Shown one piece after another: positions 24,722 to 33,051 of a stretch of 38,668 bases of DNA. Both the position numbers and the translations under genes were made by a program. The notes beneath the pieces are model-generated. The model was not told the DNA's origin. It made no database searches and worked only from the letters and a program-made list of their open reading frames with translations. How positions within the stretch are numbered: the stretch's first letter is position 1; the number at the start of each line of letters is the position of its first letter. Origin of the DNA: Pseudomonadota bacterium (GTDB lineage Bacteria; Desulfobacterota; Binatia; Binatales; Binataceae); NCBI GenBank assembly GCA_021324455.1, contig JAJPJA010000044.1:1-38668 (forward strand). Direction: 5' to 3'.

Positions 24722-25699
24722 CTACCAGCGCAACAGGCTCGCGCCCCAGGTCAATCCGCCGCCGCAGGCGTTAAGCAGGACGAGATCGTTGTCGCCGAAC
24801 CGTCCGGCCTCCAGCGCTTCGTCCAGCGCTATGGGCACCGACGCAGCCGAAGTATTGCCGTAGCGATCGAGATTGATGAATACCTTTTCGGTGGGAATGC
24901 CCAGCCGTTCGGCGACCGCGTTGAGGATGCGGATGTTGGCTTGATGCGGGATGATGATGCTCACATCGTTCAGGCTGACTCCGGCCTGCTCGGCAACCTG
25001 GCGCGTGATGTCGGCCATGCTCTTGACCGCAATCTTGAACAGCTCGGGCCCGCGCATCTTGAGCGTATCGACCGGGTCGCGGCGCAGTTCGGAATCGGCG
25101 CTGGCGCGGATGCCGGTGGCGCGCAGCGAAAGCAGCTCCCACGCCTCGCCGGCCGATCGCAGCAGCGTATTGATCACGCCGCGCGGACCCGCCTCATTGA
25201 TCATCACGGCGGCGCCGGCGCCGTCGCCAAACAACACCGCCGTGCGGCGGTCGCCCCAATCGACCATCGTGGAGAGCGCGTCCGCGCCGATCACCAGAAC
25301 CTTCTTCCACACTCCCGCGCGCATCGAATTGTCGGCCACCGACAGCGCGAAGACGAAACCGGAGCACGCCGCGGCAACGTCGAATGCGGGAATCGAGGTC
25401 ACCCCCAGCATTCGCTGCACCTGGCATGCGAACGAAGGAAACGCATACTCGGAGGAGACCGTGCCGGCGATGATGGCGTCGAGCTCGCCGGGCTTCATCC
25501 CGGCTTTGTCCAGCGCGCGGCGGCTGGCTTCGTGTGCGATGTCCAGCAGCGACTCGCCGGTGCGCATCAGGTAACGGCTGCCGATGCCGGTGCGGGAGCG
25601 GATCCATTCGTCGGAGGTGTCCAGCAGCCGTTCGAGATCCTGATTGCTCAGGGAGGCGGACGGAAGGCCCCGCCCGGTGCCGATGATTCGTGAACCCAT
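24722..25699 (-). CDS. fabH: 3-oxoacyl-[acyl-carrier-protein] synthase III
   Basis: FabH condenses acetyl-CoA or another short acyl-CoA with malonyl-ACP to start fatty-acid synthesis. The 325-residue protein has the complete Cys-His-Asn triad: Cys112 in VAAACSGFVFAL, His252 in PHQANIRI and Asn282 in GNTSAAS. ITRQVAEQAGV and the C-terminal GGGLTWGASLLRW are also typical. The ATG at 25699 has AGGACA six bases upstream and begins with MGSRIIGTGRGLP, the family start. The frame is open to 25714 but the added codons overlap the fabF stop. It lies 11 bases after fabF, so both belong to one operon. Confidence 0.96.
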   Translation of the reverse strand: MGSRIIGTGRGLPSASLSNQDLERLLDTSDEWIRSRTGIGSRYLMRTGESLLDIAHEASRRALDKAGMKPGELDAIIAGTVSSEYAFPSFACQVQRMLGVTSIPAFDVAAACSGFVFALSVADNSMRAGVWKKVLVIGADALSTMVDWGDRRTAVLFGDGAGAAVMINEAGPRGVINTLLRSAGEAWELLSLRATGIRASADSELRRDPVDTLKMRGPELFKIAVKSMADITRQVAEQAGVSLNDVSIIIPHQANIRILNAVAERLGIPTEKVFINLDRYGNTSAASVPIALDEALEAGRFGDNDLVLLNACGGGLTWGASLLRW

Positions 25700-25710
25700 A
25701 AGCTGTCCTG

Positions 25711-26967
25711 TCAATCCGCGCTGTGGGGCCGGAAGGCCAGCGTGGTGTTGGTGCCGCCAAACCCGAAGGAATTGTTCAACGCCAGCCTGATACGGGCCGG
25801 CCGCGCCTGATTGGGCACGTAGTCAAGGTCGCATTCAGGGTCCGGATGATCGTAGTTGATGGTGGGCGGGATGATTCCGCGCTGCAGCGCCAAAGCGGTA
25901 AACACCGACTCGACCGCGCCGGCCGCGCCCAGCAGATGCCCGGTCATCGACTTGGTCGAACTGACCGCGATTTTGGCCGCATGCTCGCCGAACACCTGCT
26001 TGATGGCCTGGGTCTCGGCAAGGTCGCCTTGCGGGGTCGAAGTGCCGTGAGCGTTGATGTAGTCGACTTCGGTCGGGTCGAGGTCCTCGTCCGCCAGGCA
26101 CATCCGCATACAGCGCGCGGCGCCCTCGCCGTTGGGTGAGGGCGAGGTGATGTGATGGGCGTCGGCGTTGGCGCCGTAGCCGACGATTTCGGCCAAAATG
26201 GTGGCGCCGCGTTTAAGCGCGCGCTCGCGCTCCTCCAGTATCAGCGCGGCGGCCCCGTCGGCCATCACGAAACCGTCGCGTTCGCGATCGAATGGGCGGC
26301 TGGCGCGCTGCGGTTCGTCGTTGCGGGTGGACAGCGCGCGCATCACGGCAAAGCCGCCCAGGCCCAGCGGAGTCAGCGCCGCTTCAGTGCCGCCGGTGAT
26401 GGCGGCGTTGAGGAAGCCCTGGCGAATCATCCGGTAGGCCTCGCCGATCGCGTGGCTGCCCGACGCGCAGGCGCTGGTCGTGGCCAGGTTGATACCTTTG
26501 GCGCCGTACCGGATCGCGATATTGCCCGGCGCGAGATTGCTGATCAGCTTGGGAATAAAAAACGGGGTAACGCGTCTGAGGCCGGTGGCGAGAAACGTCT
26601 TGTGGACCTCCTCGATAGTGATCAGGCCGCCGATGCCGACGCCGATGATCACCCCGATCAGGGGCGCTTCCTCTTCATCGAACTTCAGCTCCGACTGCCG
26701 CATCGCCTGCTCCGCGGTAGCCATCGCGTACTGGATGAAGGGGTCCATTTTTTTGATTTCTTTTTTCTCGATCCAATCCTCGGGGTTGAAGTCGCGCACC
26801 TCACCGGCGATTTTGGTTGGAAAGTCCGAAGGGTCGAAGCCCTGGATGGGTCCGATCCCGGAACGGCCGGCCACCAATGCGTCCCAGTTTTTTTCCACCC
26901 CGGTGCCCAATGGGGTCACCAGACCGGCTCCAGTTATCACCACGCGGCGATCCAAAATTCGTCTCAT
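25711..26967 (-). CDS. fabF: 3-oxoacyl-[acyl-carrier-protein] synthase II
   Basis: FabF elongates acyl-ACP chains by decarboxylative condensation with malonyl-ACP. The 418-residue protein has the Cys-His-His triad at Cys167 ([11 protein letters not shown]), His307 (NAHGTSTP) and His344 ([12 protein letters not shown]), with [13 protein letters not shown] near the end. I chose the ATG at 26967 ([15 protein letters not shown]), which fits the family and has AAGGGGA about 10 bases before it. Upstream in-frame ATGs at 27000 and 27018 would add 11 or 17 residues of poor character. fabH follows. No acpP is found immediately upstream; that side is a short divergent region facing the small gene at 27098. 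Confidence 0.96.
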   Translation of the reverse strand: MRRILDRRVVITGAGLVTPLGTGVEKNWDALVAGRSGIGPIQGFDPSDFPTKIAGEVRDFNPEDWIEKKEIKKMDPFIQYAMATAEQAMRQSELKFDEEEAPLIGVIIGVGIGGLITIEEVHKTFLATGLRRVTPFFIPKLISNLAPGNIAIRYGAKGINLATTSACASGSHAIGEAYRMIRQGFLNAAITGGTEAALTPLGLGGFAVMRALSTRNDEPQRASRPFDRERDGFVMADGAAALILEERERALKRGATILAEIVGYGANADAHHITSPSPNGEGAARCMRMCLADEDLDPTEVDYINAHGTSTPQGDLAETQAIKQVFGEHAAKIAVSSTKSMTGHLLGAAGAVESVFTALALQRGIIPPTINYDHPDPECDLDYVPNQARPARIRLALNNSFGFGGTNTTLAFRPHSAD

Positions 26968-27097
26968 CGAGGCAGATTCCCCTTGACCGTAGTCCATAGC
27001 CATTTTTTTAGCATTCATCCGGACGCGTCGATATAGCCGTCCGCGTCCCCGCCATCGTGCCCCATTTACTGCCGGCCTTGCCGAGGAACCGGAACAA

Positions 27098-27478
27098 ATG
27101 AAAAGATTAGCTGTGGCCAGCGTAGCACAATCGGATTCCTTCCTTCAGCTTATCGATCGGCTGGGCGAGTTGGAGGTGGTCATCGGTCCACAGGCGCGCC
27201 CGGTCGTGGCCGAGCTCAGGGCGCGTCTGCGCCAGGCGGCGGCGGCGCGCGAACGCGGCGACGTGCCGGGGGCGCTGGCGATCATCGCCCAGGCGATGGA
27301 GCGTCTGGCCGGGCTGGCCAACAGCCTGGACGCGGCCGAGGGCGCTATGATGCGCGCGATTGCGGCCAGTTTCGGCCAGGCCTTGAGCGCGGGCGACAAA
27401 GGCGGCGCCAAGCGGGCGGTCGAGGTGATGCGGGCCAAGGCCGGCGACGGCTCCAAGGACAAGGACCCGCAATGGTAG
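27098..27478 (+). CDS. Small helical protein of unknown function
   Basis: I do not recognise this 126-residue protein. It is almost entirely alpha-helical by composition: [20 protein letters not shown], then [20 protein letters not shown] and [20 protein letters not shown], with heptad-like spacing of Leu and Ala, and a charged tail [11 protein letters not shown]. There is no signal peptide, membrane segment or Cys. Gly-Asp-(Val/Lys)-x-Gly-Ala turns (RGDVPGAL and GDKGGAKR) between helices recall tetratricopeptide-like hairpins. It diverges from fabF across roughly 130 bases and precedes the transketolase gene by 208 bases, so it may share a transcript with the latter. Confidence 0.65.
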   Translation: MKRLAVASVAQSDSFLQLIDRLGELEVVIGPQARPVVAELRARLRQAAAARERGDVPGALAIIAQAMERLAGLANSLDAAEGAMMRAIAASFGQALSAGDKGGAKRAVEVMRAKAGDGSKDKDPQW

Positions 27479-27686
27479 CGGCGGTTTTGCTCGAAAGCTC
27501 TCGCCTCCCGCCGTAGAATCAGGACAAGGGCAACCCGATTGCGGCTGATTCATGGGCTTTGCCCGCCTGCGGCCGCAGTTACTGTTGAAAAGAAGCTGGA
27601 GCGTATCTTGCTTCGGCTCCCCTTTCCAAGCATTTTTCCAGAACGCCTGCTCCGCTGCAGATTCAGGCGTTTGGCAGGAGGAATCG

Positions 27687-29738
27687 GTGGCACTCGCGAG
27701 CAAGATTCAACAGGCCTCATCCCAGGCCGGTCTCGACCAGTTATGCATCAATTCGATTCGCGTGCTCGCGATCGACGCGGTGCAAAAGGCCAACTCGGGC
27801 CATCCTGGGATGCCGATGGGTACGGCGCCGATTGCTTATCTCCTCTACACCCGCTTCATGCGGCACAATCCGGCCAATCCCGCATGGTACGGGCGCGACC
27901 GCTTCGTGCTGTCGGCGGGGCACGGCTCGATGCTGTTGTATGCGACGCTGTATCTCACCGGCTATGACCTGCCGCTGGACGAAATCAAGCGCTTCCGCCA
28001 GCTTGGCAGCAAAACCCCGGGGCATCCGGAGCACAATTGCGCGCCCGGCGTCGAAACCACCACCGGTCCGCTGGGCCAGGGCTTCGCAACCGGAGTCGGG
28101 ATGGCGATCGGAGCCAAACACATGGCCGCTATGTTCGAGCGGGACGGCAGCGGCCTGTTCGACCATCGCATCTTCGCCATTGCCAGCGACGGCGACATGA
28201 TGGAAGGAATCTCCAGCGAGGCGGCGTCGCTGGCGGGGCATCTGCGGCTGGGCAACATCGTCTACCTCTACGATGACAACCACATCACCATCGACGGCAA
28301 TACCGCCATCAGCTTCTCCGAGGATGTCTGCAGGCGATTCGAGGCTTACGGATGGCATACCCAGTCGGTCGAGGACGGCAACGACCTCGACGCCTTGTCC
28401 GCGGCCATCGAGCGCGCATGCGCCGAGCAGCAGCGTCCGTCGTTGATCCGGGTGCGCACGCATATCGGCTACGGTAGTCCGCATCGGCAGGACAGCGCCG
28501 AAGCGCACGGCAAGGCGCTGGGCGCCGAGGAAGTAAAGCTGACCAAGAAGAATTACGGCTGGCCGCCGGAGCCGGAGTTCTACGTCCCTGACGAGGCGCT
28601 GAACGAGATGCGCAAGTGCCGCGAACGCGGCGCGCGGCTGGAGGCGGAATGGAACCGGAAATTCGACGCGTACGCGGCGAAGTATTCGAGTCAGGCGGCG
28701 CAGTTCAAGGCGATGCTGGCCGGCGAGCTTCCGCCGGGATGGGACGCGGAGCTTCCCCTGTTCACGCCCAAGGACAACCTGGCTACGCGCGAATCGGCGT
28801 CCAAGGCCGAAGCGGCGATTGCCAGACGGGTTCCCGCGCTGATTGGCGGCGCCGCCGATCTGAACGAATCCACCTTCACCGATATAAAGGATGGCGGCAG
28901 CTTCGAAGCAAACTCCTTTGACGGCCGCAATCTGCATTTCGGCATTCGCGAGCATGCGATGTGCGCGGCGCTCAACGGTATCGCGCTGCATGGAGGGTTG
29001 GTGCCGCTTGGCTCGACCTTTTTGGTATTCAGCGACTACGCCCGCGGCGCCATCCGCCTGGCCGCCCTGATGGGCCTGCATGTCATCTATGTTTTTACCC
29101 ACGACTCGATCGGGTTGGGCGAAGACGGCCCGACCCATCAGCCGGTCGAGCATCTCACGGCCCTGCGCGCGATGCCCAATCTGACCGTGATTCGTCCGGG
29201 CGACGCCAACGAAGCGGCGCAGGCGTGGCGCCTGGCGATGAGCCATCGGCAGGGACCGGTGCTGCTGGCGCTCAGCCGGCAGAAGATTCCCACGCTGGAT
29301 CGGGCGCAGATGGCGCCGGCGTCGATGCTTTCGCGCGGAGGCTATGTGCTGACCGAAACCGCGGGACGCCAGCCCGACATCATCCTGATCGGCACCGGTT
29401 CGGAGCTGCATCTTGCGGTCGGCGCCAAGCCGCTGCTGGAGCAGCGCGGCCATGCCGTCCGCGTGGTGAGCATGCCGAGCTGCGAAATCTTCGAGCAGCA
29501 GGACGCCGCCTACCGGGAATCGGTGCTGCCCGCCGATGTCGACCTGCGGCTGGCGATCGAAGCCGGATCGCCGATGTCGTGGTATCGATGGGTCGGAGCG
29601 CGCGGCGACGTTTTGGGCATGACCACGTTCGGCGCGTCGGGACCGTACACCGAGGTGCTGAAGCATTTCGGATTCACGGTGGATAACGTGGTGGAGCGCG
29701 CCGAGCGTCTGCTTAGGGGCCGTTCACACCGGTCATAA
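27687..29738 (+). CDS. tkt: Transketolase
   Basis: This thiamine-diphosphate enzyme of the pentose phosphate pathway moves two-carbon units between sugar phosphates. The 683-residue protein begins at GTG 27687, with AGGAGG five bases before it. The frame is open from 27552, but the earlier residues look non-coding. TPP-domain signatures are [36 protein letters not shown], and the cofactor motif DGDMMEG (168-174) followed by Asn198 in DDNH. The pyrimidine domain has [20 protein letters not shown] with the catalytic Glu, and [15 protein letters not shown]. The 6-phosphogluconolactonase gene follows 28 bases downstream, giving a pentose-phosphate pair. Confidence 0.96.
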   Translation: MALASKIQQASSQAGLDQLCINSIRVLAIDAVQKANSGHPGMPMGTAPIAYLLYTRFMRHNPANPAWYGRDRFVLSAGHGSMLLYATLYLTGYDLPLDEIKRFRQLGSKTPGHPEHNCAPGVETTTGPLGQGFATGVGMAIGAKHMAAMFERDGSGLFDHRIFAIASDGDMMEGISSEAASLAGHLRLGNIVYLYDDNHITIDGNTAISFSEDVCRRFEAYGWHTQSVEDGNDLDALSAAIERACAEQQRPSLIRVRTHIGYGSPHRQDSAEAHGKALGAEEVKLTKKNYGWPPEPEFYVPDEALNEMRKCRERGARLEAEWNRKFDAYAAKYSSQAAQFKAMLAGELPPGWDAELPLFTPKDNLATRESASKAEAAIARRVPALIGGAADLNESTFTDIKDGGSFEANSFDGRNLHFGIREHAMCAALNGIALHGGLVPLGSTFLVFSDYARGAIRLAALMGLHVIYVFTHDSIGLGEDGPTHQPVEHLTALRAMPNLTVIRPGDANEAAQAWRLAMSHRQGPVLLALSRQKIPTLDRAQMAPASMLSRGGYVLTETAGRQPDIILIGTGSELHLAVGAKPLLEQRGHAVRVVSMPSCEIFEQQDAAYRESVLPADVDLRLAIEAGSPMSWYRWVGARGDVLGMTTFGASGPYTEVLKHFGFTVDNVVERAERLLRGRSHRS

Positions 29739-29766
29739 GGGGATAGGATTCAGATCGGGAACGCCA

Positions 29767-30513
29767 ATGGCACAGCTGCAGGTAATTGTTCTTGATGATA
29801 CGCAGGCGCTGTTCGTACGCGCCGCGGAGGAAATTGTCCACGTATCCGGCGAGTCAATCTGCACGCATGGCCAGTTCACGTTATGTCTGACCGGCGGCAA
29901 TACTCCCGCCGATGTCTATAGTCTGATTGCGTCGCGCTTTCATCTCAGCGTGGACTGGAACGCCGTACATCTGTTCTGGGGCGACGAGCGATGCGTGCCG
30001 CCCGAGGATCCCGCCAGCAACTACGCAATGGCGCATCGCACAATGCTCTCCAGGCTCGGCCTCGACCAAAGCCAGATCCATCGGATACGCGGCGAGGACG
30101 ACCCTGAAGTCGCGGCGGCCGAATACGAAGGCGAACTGCGCGAATTCTTTTCGCTGGGCGCGGGCGAATTCCCGCGCTTCGACCTGCTGCTGCTGGGACT
30201 GGGCGACAACGTCCATATCGCGTCGCTCTTCCCGGGGCTTCCCGCGATCCACGAAACCAGCCGCCTGGCGGTTGCGGTGGAAGTCGACGCGCCGCAGCGC
30301 AAACGGATCACGCTGACGCCGCCGGTGCTGAACAGCGCCGCGCGCGTGATGTTCATCGTGTCGGGCCGCAACAAGGCCGAGGCGGTCAAAGCCGCGCTGG
30401 AAGGTCCGCGCGACGTGGACCGGTATCCCGCTCAGATCATCGGCGCGAACCAGGGCGAAGTCATGTGGCTGCTGGACAAGCCCGCCGCCAGCCTCCTGTC
30501 GCATTCGAAATAG
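29767..30513 (+). CDS. pgl: 6-phosphogluconolactonase (variant catalytic motif)
   Basis: The enzyme hydrolyses 6-phosphogluconolactone in the oxidative pentose phosphate pathway. The 248-residue protein belongs to the glucosamine-6-phosphate isomerase/6PGL superfamily: LTGGNTPADVYSLIA near 41-55, HLFWGDERCVPPEDPASNYA near 68-87, and SGRNKAEAVKAALEG near the C-terminus. The hallmark loop, usually G-x-D-G-H-T-A-S-L-F-P-G, here reads GDNVHIASLFPG (146-157). The catalytic His150 is kept but the preceding Asp-Gly is Asn-Val and Thr is Ile. This could weaken or shift activity, or mark a divergent lactonase. It follows transketolase by 28 bases in an operon-like arrangement. Confidence 0.88.
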   Translation: MAQLQVIVLDDTQALFVRAAEEIVHVSGESICTHGQFTLCLTGGNTPADVYSLIASRFHLSVDWNAVHLFWGDERCVPPEDPASNYAMAHRTMLSRLGLDQSQIHRIRGEDDPEVAAAEYEGELREFFSLGAGEFPRFDLLLLGLGDNVHIASLFPGLPAIHETSRLAVAVEVDAPQRKRITLTPPVLNSAARVMFIVSGRNKAEAVKAALEGPRDVDRYPAQIIGANQGEVMWLLDKPAASLLSHSK

Positions 30514-30532
30514 CCGCCCGCTCCAAGGGCGG
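30514..30532 (+). terminator. Short hairpin immediately after pgl
   Basis: CCGCCC (30514-30519) and GGGCGG (30527-30532) form a 6-bp stem with a 7-base loop starting at the base after the pgl stop codon. There is no T run, so at best it is a weak or factor-assisted terminator or an mRNA-end stabilising hairpin. The convergent gene ends at 30604. Confidence 0.35.
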
Positions 30533-30603
30533 ACAATGTTCAGAGGCGAACTCGCAACGCTGCCGCGTCTCGCCGTGCAGCCGGCGGCGCCAGGCAGCGC
30601 GCG

Positions 30604-32145
30604 TCAACCGCCCTGATTGGCGGCGGTCAGGTTGCGCGGTTCCGCCGCCGGCAACGGCTGATGGTCCATCGCCCAGCGCCATTCGTGGTCGAGGTTGCCG
30701 ATGACTACGGCTCTGCCGTTTGAATCCAGCAGCACCAGATCGTGCGAGCCGATCGTGTCGGGTGCGGCTTCGGCGCCGGCCAGTTCGACGTGAGCCAACT
30801 CGGAGCTTTCGACGAAATTGCAGCGCATGCCGCTGTAATACACCAGCGTTGGCAGCGGCACACCGACAAAAAACAGCTCGCCGCCAGGGTCGGCGCTGAC
30901 GGCCGCGCGAGCCTTCATTCCCAGGACATAACTCGGCATGCTGTGCGCGCGCTGGCGCTGCTCAATATGGTTGATGATTCGCCAGCGGGCGGGCGCCTGC
31001 ACAGCGATTATCGCCAACGCTGCGAACCCCAGCAGCCCCGCAGCACTGTGCAATGGGCGCTCACGCAGCGCGCCGGCCGCGATGGCCGCGGCCAGCAGCG
31101 CGGTGGGAATCAGGGCGGGCAGGATATACCAGGGCAGCCGGGTCTGAACGGCGCAGGCGGCGGCCAGAGTGACGGCGAACCACCATAGCCACAGCCACAC
31201 CGGAGGAGGCACTGCGCGCAGCGTGCTTCTCAAGCCGGCGCGGCAAAGCTCGACGGTCAAAGCGATCAGAGGCAGTATGAGCGGCCACAGGTGTTTTATT
31301 TCCCCGTCGAAGGTGACCAGAGCGAAATGGGTCTCGAGCTGATCGTCCTCCAGATGCGTGGCGACGCGGCGCAGCGTTTCATAACCCACAAAATTGGCCA
31401 GAAAGGCCGGATAGTTGAACAGCGCTTCGTAAAGGCACCAGGGGCCCGCGGTAAGCGCCGCGCCCGCGGCAATCCACGTTACCCCGCCCAATCCCGCGGC
31501 TGAATACCCGGGAACAAACGCCAGCGCTCCGGCGGCGACGATCACCGGCAGCATCCCCGCCAATCCCTTGCTCAGGATGGCCAGACCGCACGCCATTCCG
31601 CACAGCACCAGCCATACGCGCCGGTCCGGACCGCGAATCAGCGCGTAAATGGCGAGCGTGCTGAAAAAGAGCAGCGGTGCGTCGGTGGCGCATTCGCGCC
31701 CGCCGCGCGCGATGAAAAAATAAAAGCTCAGCGGTATCAGGCTGGCGAACAGGGCGCCGAAGCGGCCGATAACGGGCGCCGCAATCAGGTAAATCAGAAG
31801 CAGGGTGCCGATTCCGGCGATTACCGACGGTACGCGCGCGGCCAGTTCGCTCTCGCCCAGGATTCGAAACGATCCCGCCACCATCCAGAACAGCAGCGGC
31901 GGTTTTTTGACGTACGGCGCGCCATTCCAGGTCAAATCGAATATCCGATGGCTGTGCAGCGTCTCATGTGCGACCTGCGCGTACGTGGCCTCGTCCCAGT
32001 CGAGCAGCGGGCGCTGGCCGATATTCACCGTCAGCGCCAGCGCGCCGGCAACGACGATCAGAAGGAGTTCCACCCAAAGGCGAAGGTTTTTGCGGCCCGG
32101 AGCCAACGGTTCAGCGCGAGTAGCAGGCGGCGGGTATTGCGGCAT
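30604..32145 (-). CDS. GT39-family (ArnT/PMT-like) membrane glycosyltransferase
   Basis: The 513-residue polytopic inner-membrane protein transfers sugars from polyprenyl-phosphate donors to acceptors on the periplasmic face. After a Pro-rich start and a first membrane span (about 22-42), it has the GT39 catalytic loop LLDWDEATYAQVAHE with Asp51-Glu52. APYVKKPPLLFW follows, a second conserved loop of ArnT-like enzymes, and then ARGGRECATDAPLLFF. About ten further hydrophobic segments follow up to residue 390, then a soluble periplasmic C-terminal domain. GGAGGAGG lies just before the ATG. The acceptor (lipid A, protein or other glycan) cannot be read from context. Confidence 0.9.
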   Translation of the reverse strand: MPQYPPPATRAEPLAPGRKNLRLWVELLLIVVAGALALTVNIGQRPLLDWDEATYAQVAHETLHSHRIFDLTWNGAPYVKKPPLLFWMVAGSFRILGESELAARVPSVIAGIGTLLLIYLIAAPVIGRFGALFASLIPLSFYFFIARGGRECATDAPLLFFSTLAIYALIRGPDRRVWLVLCGMACGLAILSKGLAGMLPVIVAAGALAFVPGYSAAGLGGVTWIAAGAALTAGPWCLYEALFNYPAFLANFVGYETLRRVATHLEDDQLETHFALVTFDGEIKHLWPLILPLIALTVELCRAGLRSTLRAVPPPVWLWLWWFAVTLAAACAVQTRLPWYILPALIPTALLAAAIAAGALRERPLHSAAGLLGFAALAIIAVQAPARWRIINHIEQRQRAHSMPSYVLGMKARAAVSADPGGELFFVGVPLPTLVYYSGMRCNFVESSELAHVELAGAEAAPDTIGSHDLVLLDSNGRAVVIGNLDHEWRWAMDHQPLPAAEPRNLTAANQGG

Positions 32146-32273
32146 GACCTCCTCCAGCTTACCGGCGCCGGCGCCGCGACGCCATGGTCCGGGATGGTTC
32201 GGTTCGGGCCCCGATCATGTTAAGCATAAAGTTACCCATCGTGATGGAGAATTCCTGTGGAGCAAATGCGGGC

Positions 32274-32293
32274 GGCGGGCAGGCGCGCCCGCC
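32274..32293. repeat. Perfect GC-rich palindrome between divergent genes
   Basis: GGCGGGC (32274-32280) and GCCCGCC (32287-32293) make a perfect 7-bp stem around AGGCGC. The context ATGCGGGCGGCGGGCAGG resembles the hairpin at 14741-14767 (GCGGGCGGGGCGGATGCCCG), which suggests two copies of a small dispersed palindromic element. It sits upstream of the DUF2939 gene. Confidence 0.4.
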
Positions 32294-32317
32294 CCACGGA
32301 TTAAGACGATAAGAATC

Positions 32318-32869
32318 ATGGGACGTTTCCTTTTACGCCATTGGACGGCGGTTTTGCTGGCGGCGGTAGTGATTGGATGGGCGGTGTTTTATCTGCCGGG
32401 CACCCCCACCTTTGCCGTGTTGCAACTCAAGATGGCGATTGACGCGCGCGACGGCGACCGCGCCGCCCGCTTCGTCGACTTTCAAAGCGTAGTCGAGCAT
32501 GCGGGCGAACAGATGGTCGAGAATCAGACCGGGCCGGGCGACCCGCTTGCCCAGTTTCTCGGCAAGGGGGCGGTGCAATTGTTTTCGGCGCCCGCCGCCC
32601 GGCTGGTTGAAAACTGGGCCAAGCAAAAAGTAGACAATGGGGCCAGAGAGGTGCAGATGCCGTCGGCGGCGGTGGCCGGGGCGCTGTTTCTGCTGCATAA
32701 CAACGGCGCCACCGCCTATACCCAGTTTCGCGATCGCAAGGGCCGCCTGTGGGACATCCGTATGGCGCGCAATGGAAACGGCCAGTGGCAGGTGGTCGAG
32801 GTGAAAAACATTCAGCAGTTGCTCGACCAACTGCAAAAGCGCGAAAGCCAGCGCTTCGGTTCCAGATAG
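32318..32869 (+). CDS. DUF2939 family membrane-anchored protein
   Basis: The 183-residue protein has an N-terminal signal anchor (about 8-26, WTAVLLAAVVIGWAVFYL). Sequence typical of DUF2939 follows: TFAVLQLKMAIDARDGDRAA, then RFVDFQSVVEHAGEQMV with a conserved Asp-Phe-x-x-Val, then QKVDNGAREVQMPSAAVAGA. The C-terminal beta strands DRKGRLWDIRMARNGNGQWQ resemble a small lipid-binding-like fold. No function is established for the family. The longer frame to 31805 is a shadow of the glycosyltransferase gene. Shine-Dalgarno support for the ATG at 32318 is weak. It precedes the AsmA-like gene by 182 bases on the same strand. Confidence 0.82.
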   Translation: MGRFLLRHWTAVLLAAVVIGWAVFYLPGTPTFAVLQLKMAIDARDGDRAARFVDFQSVVEHAGEQMVENQTGPGDPLAQFLGKGAVQLFSAPAARLVENWAKQKVDNGAREVQMPSAAVAGALFLLHNNGATAYTQFRDRKGRLWDIRMARNGNGQWQVVEVKNIQQLLDQLQKRESQRFGSR

Positions 32870-33051
32870 CAACGGCGCTTGGAACAGGACAGGATCCGGA
32901 TTCTCCAGGCGCTTTACGTGGACCGCTGTGCGGACAGTTGGCCTGTTAACCGGCCGCCCGGCCGAGCCGCCGCATCGATTAGGACTTTTGCCTTCACGCG
33001 TGCGCCCCAGGGCGCGGCGCCAGAGGTGCCGGAGCCGCTTTGCTAGCCAGG

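Noticed and set aside
27491..27519. TCGAAA - 17 bases - TAGAAT as a transketolase promoter
   Set aside because: The -10 is acceptable but the -35 match is too poor to list as a feature.
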